The notes below the pieces were generated by a model, which saw only the letters and a program-made list of their open reading frames with translations, did no database searches and was not told the origin of the DNA. Source: Euglena gracilis (taxonomy: Eukaryota; Euglenida; Euglenophyceae; Euglenales). From it: 64,000 nt of DNA. Numbering within the stretch: the first letter of the stretch is position 1; every line of letters begins with the position of its first letter. Both the position numbers and the translations under genes were made by a program. Below are positions 44,206 through 54,599 of this stretch, one piece after another. The DNA is taken from assembly GCA_039621445.1 (NCBI GenBank), contig CP154956.1, positions 40,531,509-40,595,508 of the forward strand, written 5' to 3'.

Positions 44206-44350
44206 GAAATCGTTCGAGTGTCCCGGGAGGATGAGGGATTGCATGGCAGAGGGATGCTGACAAAACATTTGAGTGAAGAGCGGTGCCTGGCTGTGGGAGC
44301 AGTAGAGCGCACGTGAGTTGTGCAAGGAAAAGCTGAGATGGGTTACTCGT

Positions 44351-47146
44351 CTACTCGTCGGCATCACCATTCTCCGCATCGTCCTTTGCGGCCTTATCAA
44401 CCGTGCTCCAGGAACGCGGCGCCGCCGTGCGGCAGCGGTCGTTCCATTGAACGGTGGGGATGTTGTGCTTGTGCAGCATAGCATTCGGCCCGCTCACCGG
44501 CAGAAGAAAGATCATCAACGTCCGCCCTGCGCTGAACGTGCTCTTGCGGGACAGCAAATACAACAAGTTGGCTTCCTACGCAAAGTGGAAAGGAGCAAGG
44601 CAACAACCGACCAAGCTGCACAAAGCACAGCACATGCCATGACTCACACGTACACACCTGCAGTACCAATAGCACAGCCTTTTGTTGTGCTGCGGATCCT
44701 GCTGCAGCTTTACCCAAGACCTGCTTGAGTACTGAACGTGCGTACACAGGCATGTCACCTTTCAAGTTGCGCAATAGGATGGCCACTATGCGGTCGTACT
44801 GCACCCCAGTGTACCTGTGTGTGTTAATGCGGGATCTGATTTCAAAATGTGAATTTCAATGGCACACTTGCAAGGAGGTTGCCGCAGTTCCTGAAAGCCC
44901 GAAGACTCACCGTCGGGGTTCCACATCTCATATGTTTCATCCAGAGCACTGAACGTGGTGGCAATGGCGTTGGCTTCAGCTGTTGCGAAGAGGGAGGGGG
45001 GCACGCAGTAGAAGAATACATAGTAGAAAAATACACCTGGCGTTAGTGGTCTGCCGGGATGCATCATCCTGTTGTTGGTGTTCCCCTCCCTTGGTGGACG
45101 CACCGATCTCTGTCTCTTTGGTGGTGCTCCCTTGTTGAAGTCCTGCCCGGCTGCCTAAGATGAAGGAACATGACATGAGGAAATTGGGAACAGACACCTG
45201 GAACGGATTTACAGATTGTGGCACTCCCTCATAAGACATCTGCTGTGCCAATACCCTTGGAACAGATTGTAGATAAGAAGCCAGGAGTGTGATTGGTGTG
45301 GGTAACTCCAATGACACGACCCAGTGCCAGATGTCGTTGGGGTTGTGCTCGAAAGTGGCGTTGCAAGGCAGAGAGTGTACGATTGCGTCCGCATCACCTC
45401 CCGACATCACCCAACGATTGTGATCCTGAACAACTGACAATAGGTACCACCAGAAATTGTGCTCGGACATATGACCACAAGCGAAGCGATAACTGAATGA
45501 CAGAACGAACAGAAAAACATTCTGTGCCGTGTGGAACATACCGGGCCAACCACTTGAAAAGTTGCTCACAAATTTCCGTGTTCACCGTGGCCAATCCGGG
45601 CAACCGATCAGCATCGTAACCCTTGCATTTGTGGTTAGCCTGCAATTTGGAAACACACTGGGAATGCCAAATGATAAATAGGAACACCTGATGGAACCTG
45701 TCAATGGCAAACTCCAGGAACTTCAAATGTGGAGTGTTCTTCACCACGGACTGATCAAGATGACAGGCGTTGTCATACACACAGACATCCATAATCAAGC
45801 CCCTCTCATGCAACTCATATAAACCCTGAGCGACGTCATGTGTGCTTTCCCCCTGCACCATCTCTGATATGTGCACAATAACTCCGCATGGTCGTGCGAA
45901 GACTAGCAAACCTAAAGGGGAAGGAGAATGTGTGGTAAAACCCTTTGGCCCAAATCACCTGTGGTATGGTTCTTATGTGCATAGAAAGTCTTCACACAAC
46001 CGTCTGGGGATGTCATGGTTTGTGCACTTGCCCTTGACCGTGTGCGGGAGGCAACGGGAGCGTTCTCCTCCTCGGATCCATCAGAGCCCACATCATGCAA
46101 ACGACAGTAGTTCGAGTTCCGCAACGGTGTTCCTAAGCGGAGAAAACGATGAACCATATGCCTCACACATTCCTGTACCTGTGCATTGAGCGCTGATACG
46201 AAGACCGCTCTGCGGGTGCAGTTCACGAACACCAGCATTGTGCTGGCATACTGCCCTATTGAGCTTCTCGTGTCCGTCCATGATGATGACAGTCTCAAAA
46301 GCACGCAGCAACCGATCCATCTGTGGTTCAGTTAATTTCTTCCCCAAGTGCCGAACGTGCTGCGGTCCCACTGTCCCACATGCATGGAATGCATCTGGCA
46401 TTCCATCCCTCCGCATAACGTTCACGGCCTCCTCAATTACGCTGTTGGTCATCTCCATGACATAGTATCCACGGTTTTCACGGTAATGCCTCATGAGCCA
46501 GTTAATGAACAACGCCTGCTTCAATTGCCTGCGATTCACCCCCAGAATTTCCGCCTCAGACTGGTACGTAACCTGCAGGCGAAAACAAAACAAGTCCTTA
46601 TCCTATTCCTAAGCAACAAAACCTGTTGCAAAACAATGCGTTTATGGATGTTCTCCAGTAAATCGCGTGAAATGACAAATTGGTTGGTAACCACTATGTA
46701 TGGTCGGGGACTGGTGATTCTCCACAGGTCCTCACCCGCATCACCCACGGAGAAACTATCGTAGCTGTATCTGAGATGGTGCAATGCATTTGTGTAGAAT
46801 TTCAAAAAACAGCAAACCTGATGGCACAGTTGCCACAAGTTCCTTTGATAATGGCTACTGGGTGCAAACCGTCCACGTGTAGTGCATCAAGATAATGAAT
46901 GTGTGTCTCTCGATCCAAAGCACCGCTGCAACTTTTGCAACTGGTGAGAACACCGTGGAATAAAAAAAACCAAACAAACGCGTACCTCATTGTGAATGGA
47001 AGCAAATATTTGGGACCTTGCAATGGTTTTTCCAGGAAACCACTTCGTTGAAGCCTGACCAAGGCTGAAACAATGTCCAACTTGGTCGCCATGACCCCTT
47101 GGGCCTGAAGATCAGCCTCAAGGCGATTAAGGGCTTTCTCAGGCAT
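44351..47146 (-). CDS. KDZ-like transposase, 12 exons, apparently intact (742 residues)
   Basis: Exons (minus strand): 47146-46986, 46940-46818, 46770-46623, 46572-46179, 46132-45959, 45911-45688, 45639-45542, 45492-45198, 45154-45037, 44979-44868, 44814-44658, 44575-44351. Eleven GT-AG introns of 43-82 nt; lengths sum to 2229 nt with no in-frame stop. N-terminus: zinc-binding CKSC (about residues 55-58) and CGNC (about 89-92). Core: IIMDGHEKLNRAVC (D about 243), RISAQCTGTPLRNSNYC, TTGLLVFARPCGVIV, VCVYDNACHLDQ (D about 380), FAIDRFHQANHKCKGY, LATVNTEICEQLFKWLARY (E about 430/433), HMSEHNFWWYLL. This matches the D...D...E layout and the DRFHxxNHxC and NTExxEQxFxWL signatures I associate with Kyakuja/Dileera/Zisupton proteins. 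A basic PPKRQR segment follows. ATG chosen because the zinc region begins shortly after. Confidence 0.8.
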
Positions 47147-47175
47147 GGTATTTCTTATATAGAAATGGGAAATAA
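47147..47175 (-). promoter_or_regulatory. TATA-like box upstream of the transposase start
   Basis: On the minus strand CTATATAAG lies about 10-20 nt before the ATG at 47146. That close spacing would give a very short leader, or the box may be coincidental. Confidence 0.3.
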
Positions 47176-47456
47176 TTTTTTGTAACTTTTTTTTTGTTCG
47201 ACCGGAGGGGAAAATGCCCAGAAAAGCAAAGATGTTTTTTTGGAAATTTTCTTTTTCATCCACCCAGCCCAGCACAGCCACCTCAAATCGGACTCGACAC
47301 GAAAGGAAGAAACCCCCTGTTCTCAGGATGCCCATGCTCTAATAAATCGGAATAAGCCCCAAAGTACTGCAACACATAGCCGAACAACACATCAGCATTC
47401 ACTGCCATTGTGCGAAAACTGCAGCATGCGACTAGAAAATGCATCGTCAACACTTC

Positions 47457-47690
47457 CCCCCCATACCCCCCCACACCCCCATACCCCATACCCCATACCC
47501 CATACCCCATACCCCATACCCCATACCCCATACCCCATCCCCCATCCCCCCCCCATACCCCCCCATACCACCCCCATACCACCCCCATACCACCCCCATA
47601 CTACCCCCATACCACCCCCATACCACCCCCATACCACCCCCATACCACCCCCATACCACCCCCATACCACCCCCATACCCCAGGTATGGG
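47457..47690. repeat. Right subterminal minisatellite
   Basis: CCCCATA units inside, CCCCCATACCA units outside, the mirror order of 43649-43880, then the terminal inverted repeat. Confidence 0.9.
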
Positions 47691-47712
47691 GGCCCCACTT
47701 TGTGCCATATGT

Positions 47713-47721
47713 GCCCAGGTA
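47713..47721 (+). repeat. Right 9-bp target-site duplication
   Basis: GCCCAGGTA, identical to 43619-43627. Confidence 0.6.
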
Positions 47722-47929
47722 TCCTTTAAAATTTTAAAGATTTTTGGGGGGGCACTTCTCCGGTGGCTACATTGCTCCACACTTTCTGTTTATTTTAGGA
47801 TAATTTCTCTTCAAGGGCAGAAACCGGTCTCTTTGACCATGGCACAATTTAGCTGGGGATGTCCCAGCTGCTGGGAGCTGCACACATTTGGGAGGGATTG
47901 ACCTCCCCCTCCCCCACACCTAATGTTAA

Positions 47930-48050
47930 ACCCTGTTGTCTGCTGAGCAAGCGTTCCGAGCTCCCCGACAAAACACTGAGGTCCAAAATCAAAGCAAGGG
48001 TCCAGAATTCATTCACAGACAACAAAAAAGAGGCGGAGAATGAATGCTGA
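47930..48050 (+). CDS. Possible C-terminal exon of an unrecognised protein
   Basis: Frame reads LSKRSELPDKTLRSKIKARV, then QNSFTDNKKEAENEC and a stop at 48048. It is charged and non-repetitive and could be the end of the coiled-coil gene at 40-42 kb, in which case the transposon sits in an intron, or of another gene. No splice acceptor is certain. Confidence 0.35.
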
Positions 48051-48341
48051 CCGCTGGACCAAAACACCCCAAAATATCACGAGTCACAACGTTTCACAAC
48101 GGAGGTCTGCCCCAAATCCAACTTATTTTCTCTTTGCCGGGTGTAATCTGCATTATGTGGTTGGTGTGCTGTGTGGACCCATTTCATTTGGACGGTCTGC
48201 CTTCAACGGTAATTATGTTCACAGGGCTGAAGGACAACAGCTTGGATCACGTAGCTACATGGAAGCCCCCTATGGTATGTTATCCCCTTCGAAAGCAAAA
48301 GTGTCATCTCTCTGACTGTGTGTTTGTGTGTACTTCTCTCA

Positions 48342-48483
<142 letters not shown>

Positions 48484-48499
48484 GAGTGTGTAAGTATGT

Positions 48500-49740
48500 G
48501 CTGTGTGAATTGCGCACAATGACAAATACGTGTATGTATGACCGCTGAAAGCTTCAACCCGAAAAAGTTTTAGTTGCATTTTGCTGTATTAAGTGTGTAT
48601 TTTGTGCATTTGGGCAAAAACGTTACAGTTCAGCTTTGTCTTATTCTGTTTTTCCCCTGAAAATTTGCTTTAAAATGTATGATTTGCAATAATTATTCTG
48701 CTTTCCCACGGCTGAGTGTGGCTGCTTCTATTTGTGGGAAATACTGCTCATTTCCTAATAATAATAATGGATTGTTGGAGTCAACGTGCCCCTCTCCTCC
48801 GAAGTTCTCTCCCCCGAAGTTGGCCCCTGGCGTGTTGGGCTTCGCTAAGTCCCAGCTTTTCCTGGGCTGGGTTGGCGTGTGGGCGGCCCGCTGGATTCGT
48901 GCCGGGTGTGCAGGAACTATCTCCTGAATGCTGCTGGCCTCGGAGGTTGTTTGCGGTGGAGGCCACAGCTAGGGGACGCTGACCCCAACCTCCCCCCCAT
49001 AGATTTTACCTTTCACTCAAGGACCCTTGTACTCAAAGAAGGAGAGGGTCATTGGACCCTCGAAAGTCCGGCAACCCCTCCCCCCCACCATGTGTTCTTC
49101 CGAACAAAATGACCGAAGGGTGCACAGAAAAGACGAGACGGCCCGTTAGTGCCGTTGCCCTGGTGCTAGCTGCATGCGTCCCCTGAGTCCGGCACCCAAC
49201 GTGTCCCAGGAGAACCCCTGACCTGCATCAACCTCAACCTGATGGCAGGTTTGTTTTTGTACCCTTCGGTTCAGTTGGTAAATGGTGGGCCTCGCAGAGG
49301 GCTCAATTTGGTACCCAACATAGAATTTGGTGCAATCAAATTGGAAGGCAGAGCGAATCTTTACGGCCCAGAGCATTTCCAGGCTGGTGGAACGCCCACG
49401 CCCACAGTTGTCGGTGGTGTTTCAGCAAGGCGGTGTTGTGGCAAGGTGGTGTTGTGACAAGGTGGTGTTGTGGCCAGGTGGTGTTGTGGCAAGGGTTTGG
49501 CTTCAAAACAATGATTGGCGGGAAAAAGGAAGGAGACACCAAAGGCCAACATGGACAAAGACAAATGTACCTTTCCCACCTTTCCCAAGCCGCCATTCCC
49601 ATCAACCAAACCCTGTCCTTGCCCAAAGTGCAGACGAAGTGTTGAACTCACCCCTTTCCAAACCAAGAGTCCCCCCCCACACCCCGCTTCACATTAAGCC
49701 ATCAAACCCTGCCCAGGGTTCTCTGCGTATTTCACGAACT
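48500..49740. other. Stretch without a supported gene
   Basis: Some GC-rich open segments (48790-48990) and a GTGGTGTTGTGGCAAG short tandem repeat at 49415-49495. No exon can be supported. Confidence 0.4.
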
Positions 49741-49749
49741 TCACCTCCA

Positions 49750-49846
49750 GGGCGGAGGCCACAACGCGGCCGATGGCTGTGCCGCTGCCTGGCTCCCCCA
49801 CTCTGGCCCAGAAGGAGCTTTCAGCAGGCGATGCGAGTCACGAGGT
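49750..49846 (+). CDS. Possible internal exon of an unrecognised gene
   Basis: Between TTCACCTCCAG and GAG|GTATGC the frame reads AEATTRPMAVPLPGSPTLAQ, then KELSAGDASHE. Good splice sites, GC-rich, open. No family recognised and no firm link to neighbours. Confidence 0.4.
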
Positions 49847-50227
49847 ATGCGCCACCTGCCGTGGATGCAGTGCTTGCACGTGGTGAAATGCATATGTGGC
49901 ATTTACCTACACTTTAGTGCGGGACATTGTGGGGGGATGGGGGTGCCTGGTTTGAGGAGCATCATTCACTGTCAATTTCGCCTATCAGTATCAGCATCAG
50001 AGCGTCTACAAAATCAGGACTAAAAAATGGCATGCAAAAAAAATGGTCCGTGACGTATGTTGCACAGAGAAGGATGGCATTTCTGTTCTGGGGGTCGGGG
50101 GGGGGGGGGCACTCTCCAGACGAGGCCGAAAGCCGAGTAAGTCAAAAAAATGATGCCAAAAAAGTTGGCACACAAGAGCAATTATGGGGGGGATACTGTG
50201 CGGGTTCCACTTTCTTCCATTTCTCAG

Positions 50228-50655
50228 TACCAGGCTTCTGCTCAAGGGGTTCCAGTACCCCCCCCGGGGGGGGCTGGACTACTGCTGGTCCAAATTTGGC
50301 CAGTGGGATTTCTAGCAGACCCCCCCGGGGGGGGGGGTCTGCTAGCAGGGCTAGCTAGTGGAATTTTTTTTCCAGTGGCCGGCGCTTCGGCGCTCCAGAA
50401 ATTTTTTTGGGACCCCCAAAAATGGCCAAAAATGCCCGTTTTTGGCCATTTTTGGAACAAAATCAGCCAAAAAAGCCTCATTTCCACCTCGGCATGCAGC
50501 GCCGGAGGATTTTTTTTTACCAGTTGGGGGGACCCTGGACACCCCCCCCCCCCCCCCCCGGGGGGGGGGGCTAGCTAGTCCATTTTTTCCAGTGTCTAGC
50601 CGATTGGCTAGCCAGTACCCCCCCCCCCCGGGTCCTTCAGCAAAAGCCTGCTCAG
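50228..50655. mobile_element. CAGGCTTTTGCTTA-TIR element, copy B
   Basis: Left end CAGGCTTCTGCTCAAGG and right end CCTTCAGCAAAAGCCTG are inverted. The interior matches 31050-31400: TAGTGGGATTTCTAGCAGACC, C/G runs, TGCTAGCAGGGCTAGCTAGTG, CCGGCGCTTCGGCGC and AAAAATGGCCAAAAATGCCC. CTCAGT lies next to both ends, a possible target duplication. No coding capacity. Confidence 0.75.
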
Positions 50656-51640
50656 TGCTCAGTACTCATCAAGGATACCTCCATTTCAAACATGATTCAA
50701 CGCAAAAGAAAAATAGAATCCATCCTTGCTTCAAGACACATTTACTCACAGTGGTAGGTCCAACTCAATCAAATTCTGCTGTAAATTCCTGTCCTTTTCT
50801 ATCCCATTTATAGGGTAGTGATGTGAATTATTTTCAAAAAGCTCATGGTCTGAACAAGAAATAGTCCGGAATACCAGATTTACAATCTCGAATTCCTGAC
50901 TAATTCCTGACTAACAAATAGTCCAACCGTTAATTGGGCCATCCATCTCTTTCCATGCACAACTAAATCTGAATCATTCCTCTTTTTTTTTCGTACTGAT
51001 TTTCGAGTATTGACATCATAACCTGTAATTTGTAATCAGAAATTATTCATGAATTTGTTGTAGAATTAAATAGCCAGAATGCAATCCCATACAGAATGTA
51101 GGGGTAGCGATGGGGGTATCCTGAACGGATGTTCGTCATGTTTTCAACAGCGAGAGCACGTCTCACTTACATGTAATGGTTGAATCACATCTTTAACACA
51201 TAATTTTCACATTTATGAATTTCTTAAATGACGAGTATAATTTTTTTGTGAATATCAGTTTTCTAGAAAGAAAAAGTATAAAAGTATAATATAATATGTA
51301 GAAATTTACTCATATTCCCCAGCCAAGGATTTTATGATAAAATATCTCTATTTTATACAGACATTTAGGGTATTAAACTAATGCTCCAAATGTGAATTGT
51401 TGTTGTTCTTGTTTTATTTTTATTAGACAAAATAAATGAGATATGGAAATAGAAATGTAGAAGGTATAATAATATAGATAAATATTATAAGACCCAGCAG
51501 TATCATTCATTGAAATAAAAAGGGTGTGTGTTATTTAAAACATAAAGTATGTAAAATAATTATACAATAATAATTGAAAATAATAATTTATAACAATAAT
51601 CATTTAATGTAATATAATCTCAATATAATCTATTAATATT
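50656..51640. other. AT-rich stretch without a supported gene
   Basis: Strongly AT-rich with no long open frame. Nothing recognisable. Confidence 0.6.
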
Positions 51641-51642
51641 GG

Positions 51643-51644
51643 TG

Positions 51645-51723
<79 letters not shown>

Positions 51724-51890
51724 TATATATATCTATATATCTCTATATATATCTCTCTATCTATATCTCTATATATCTATCTATCTCTCTCTGTCTCTCT
51801 CTATCTCTCTCTATCTATCTCTCTCTATATCTCTCTATCTCTCTCTCTATCTCTCTCTTCTTGTCTCTTTCTCTCTTCCTTAATTTCTTC
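51643..51890. repeat. (TA)n then (TCTA)n / (TC)n microsatellite
   Basis: TA array of about 75 bp passing into TATC and CTCT repeats, like 2391-2712. Confidence 0.95.
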
Positions 51891-52375
51891 TCCTTCCCGC
51901 CGGTTGCAAAAATGACTGCTCATTGTCTCATGATGAACTGCCGCCTGTCTCGCCGTAAACTGCCATCGATCTCCAAATGAACGGCCACCCGTCTCAAAAT
52001 TCTTTCCATTGTCTCAAAACGCGACTGCAATTTTCTCAAAAGCAACTGCCACTTGTCTCACAATAAAATGCCGGACCCGAGAAAGCAACACACCATCCCG
52101 GTTGGAAGGAACACTTGCTGGTCACAGAAACTTTCACAATGCTATTTGAGGTCCCGCCAAATTACCTGTACAATTTGTTTGAAAGATCAGAGGGGATCTA
52201 CCACAGTGGAGGGAGTGCAGCAGCAACACTAGTCACAGATGTATTGGCAATGTTTACGGCCAGCGTTGTTTCTGCTGTGCCGGCAATGCATTAATCCAAC
52301 GTGCTTTCCAAATTGGAACAGTGCAACCGCCGGGACAGCACATGGCACGAACCCTTTCCATGCGATGAGAATCCC
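51891..52375. other. Stretch without a supported gene
   Basis: Repeated phrases TGTCTCA followed by AACTGCC / GACTGC at 51925-52065 form a loose 30-40-bp tandem repeat. No gene seen. Confidence 0.5.
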
Positions 52376-52376
52376 A

Positions 52377-52690
<314 letters not shown>

Positions 52691-52821
52691 TGGGTGGATC
52701 AAGTCATATATATGCATACATGTATTCTCATAACACCGTTATCCTTATGTTAATTCATAATTATTTTCAAAATATATTAATACAAATCGTGTTATGCATT
52801 AATAATAGTTATGTGCCATAA

Positions 52822-52943
52822 TATACATACATACATACATACATACATACATACATACATACATACATACATACATACATACATACATACATACATACAT
52901 ACATACATACATACATACATACATACATACATACATACATACA

Positions 52944-52974
<31 letters not shown>

Positions 52975-52975
52975 G
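52822..52975. repeat. (ACAT)n microsatellite, left border of the 660-bp array
   Basis: About 37 ATAC units ending directly at ATGTCTCGGTCTCGGG, where the first array unit begins. Confidence 0.97.
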
Positions 52976-53606
52976 TCTCGGTCTCGGGTGCCTGGGACTA
53001 GAGTAACCGCTGTTAGCATGCCAAGGCGATGCTGTGACCTGGCGGTGTGGGGCTCTGCCTGGCCTTGTGGTGAGTAAGGGCCCGCGACGGGAGGCACCCT
53101 GAAAACCTACTGAACCTGTTTCAGTGCCAGGCAGAGTGACCCAAAGACACGGGGCCACTGGGCTGAACCTTTGGTGTGCCCAGGGATTTGCCGTCCCTGA
53201 GTCAGTGGTGAAGGAGGCACCCACCAGCCGGTTATGCGCCCCCCGACCCTGCCGTCCGGTTACTATTAAACAGGACAGGGGGGCTCCGGACGGACCGGCA
53301 CCATCCCGGTGGTGCGGGGAGGCCACCGGGTATGGTTGTTATCCAAATACATTGCCTAAGGCCCGGCCCCTTGCCTGTGTGGCCACCTTACGGTGTATAC
53401 TTCGAGGAACGGACCTACGGCTTGAGCAGGCCCCTCCGTTTCCTCCCCGTGCAGCCCCTGGCATGTGCAGACGCCTTGCTGCACGGGCCCCTGCGCGTGA
53501 GTCCACAGGGAGAGCAGGCCCTCTCGCGCGTAGACGCCCGCGCTGTTCGTGGGACATGAGTCGTCGTCCCTCTCAGCGTGGAAGGGGACCTGGAATGGAC
53601 AGGGCA

Positions 53607-53608
<2 letters not shown>

Positions 53609-53666
<58 letters not shown>
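53609..53666. repeat. Poly-C run of about 58 nt within array unit 1
   Basis: Uninterrupted C between ATGGACAGGGCAAA and TCAAATGCAGGGAGG, where other units read GGAAGGGAGG directly. Length in an assembly is unreliable. Confidence 0.95.
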
Positions 53667-53668
<2 letters not shown>

Positions 53669-54544
53669 AAATGCAGGGAGGCTCCCCCCTTTTCTGTTTC
53701 ATGTCTCGGCGGAAGAAAAGAGACGTTGGGATGGGACATAGTCTATGATAAAAAATATCGTATCAGAAATAGGTTGGGGGGGGAGTGAGGGCAGATGATC
53801 GTGGCCTTGGGACTAGAGTAACCGCTGTTAGCATGCCAAGGCGATGCTGTGACCTGGCGGTGTGGGGCTCTGCCTGGCCTTGTGGTGAGTAAGGGCCCGC
53901 GACGGGAGGCACCCTGAAAACCTACTGAACCTGTTTCAGTGCCAGGCAGAGTGACCCAAAGACACGGGGCCACTGGGCTGAACCTTTGGTGTGCCCAGGG
54001 ATTTGCCGTCCCTGAGTCAGTGGTGAAGGAGGCACCCACCAGCCGGTTATGCGCCCCCCGACCCTGCCGTCCGGTTACTATTAAACAGGACAGGGGGGCT
54101 CCGGACGGACCGGCACCATCCCGGTGGTGCGGGGAGGCCACCGGGTATGGTTGTTATCCAAATACATTGCCTAAGGCCCGGCCCCTTGTCTGTGTGGCCA
54201 CCTTACGGTGTATACTTCGAGGAACGGACCTACGGCTTGAGCAGGCCCCTCCGTTTCCTCCCCGTGCAGCCCCTGGCATGTGCAGACGCCTTGCTGCACG
54301 GGCCCCTGCGCGTGAGTCCACAGGGAGAGCAGGCCCTCTCGCGCGTAGACGCCCGCGCTGTTCGTGGGACATGAGTCGTCGTCCCTCTCAGCGTGGAAGG
54401 GGACCTGGAATGGACAGGGCAAAGGAAGGGAGGCTCCTCCCCTGTGCTGTTTCAGGTCTCGGGTGCCTGGGACTAGAGTAACCGCTGTTAGCATGCCAAG
54501 GCGATGCTGTGACCTGGCGGTGTGGGGCTCTGCCTGGCCTTGTG

Positions 54545-54599
54545 GTGAGTAAGGGCCCGCGACGGGAGGCACCCTGAAAACCTACTGAACCTGTTTCAG
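54545..54599 (+). other. Intron-like segment in each array unit (unit 3 shown)
   Basis: 55 nt starting GTGAGTAAGG and ending CTACTGAACCTGTTTCAG, with a strong donor, a CTGAAC branch-like motif and a pyrimidine tract. It recurs in all eight units. Removing it joins an upstream open frame to a 180-residue downstream frame in phase. Protein composition (arginine, proline, cysteine-rich) is not convincing, so it may be an intron of a non-coding transcript or chance. Confidence 0.4.

Larger units (their letters stand above)
43628..47712 (-). mobile_element. Apparently complete KDZ-like DNA transposon (about 4.1 kb)
   Basis: Ends: ATGGCACAAAGTGGAGCCCC at 43633 is inverted at the right as GGGGCCCCACTTTGTGCCAT ending 47708; the terminal inverted repeat is about 26 bp with one mismatch and 4-5 non-matching outer bases. 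The nonamer GCCCAGGTA flanks both sides (43619-43627, 47713-47721), as expected of a target-site duplication. Just inside each end lies a CCCCATACC minisatellite. One minus-strand gene (44351-47146) fills the centre. I recall that Zisupton-type elements make 8-bp duplications, which would fit. No degeneration is visible, suggesting recent insertion. Confidence 0.8.

Noticed and set aside
46802-47335. A longer N-terminus for the transposase upstream of 47146
   Set aside because: The upstream extension is lysine/phenylalanine-rich AT sequence and the zinc-binding region fits the ATG at 47146.
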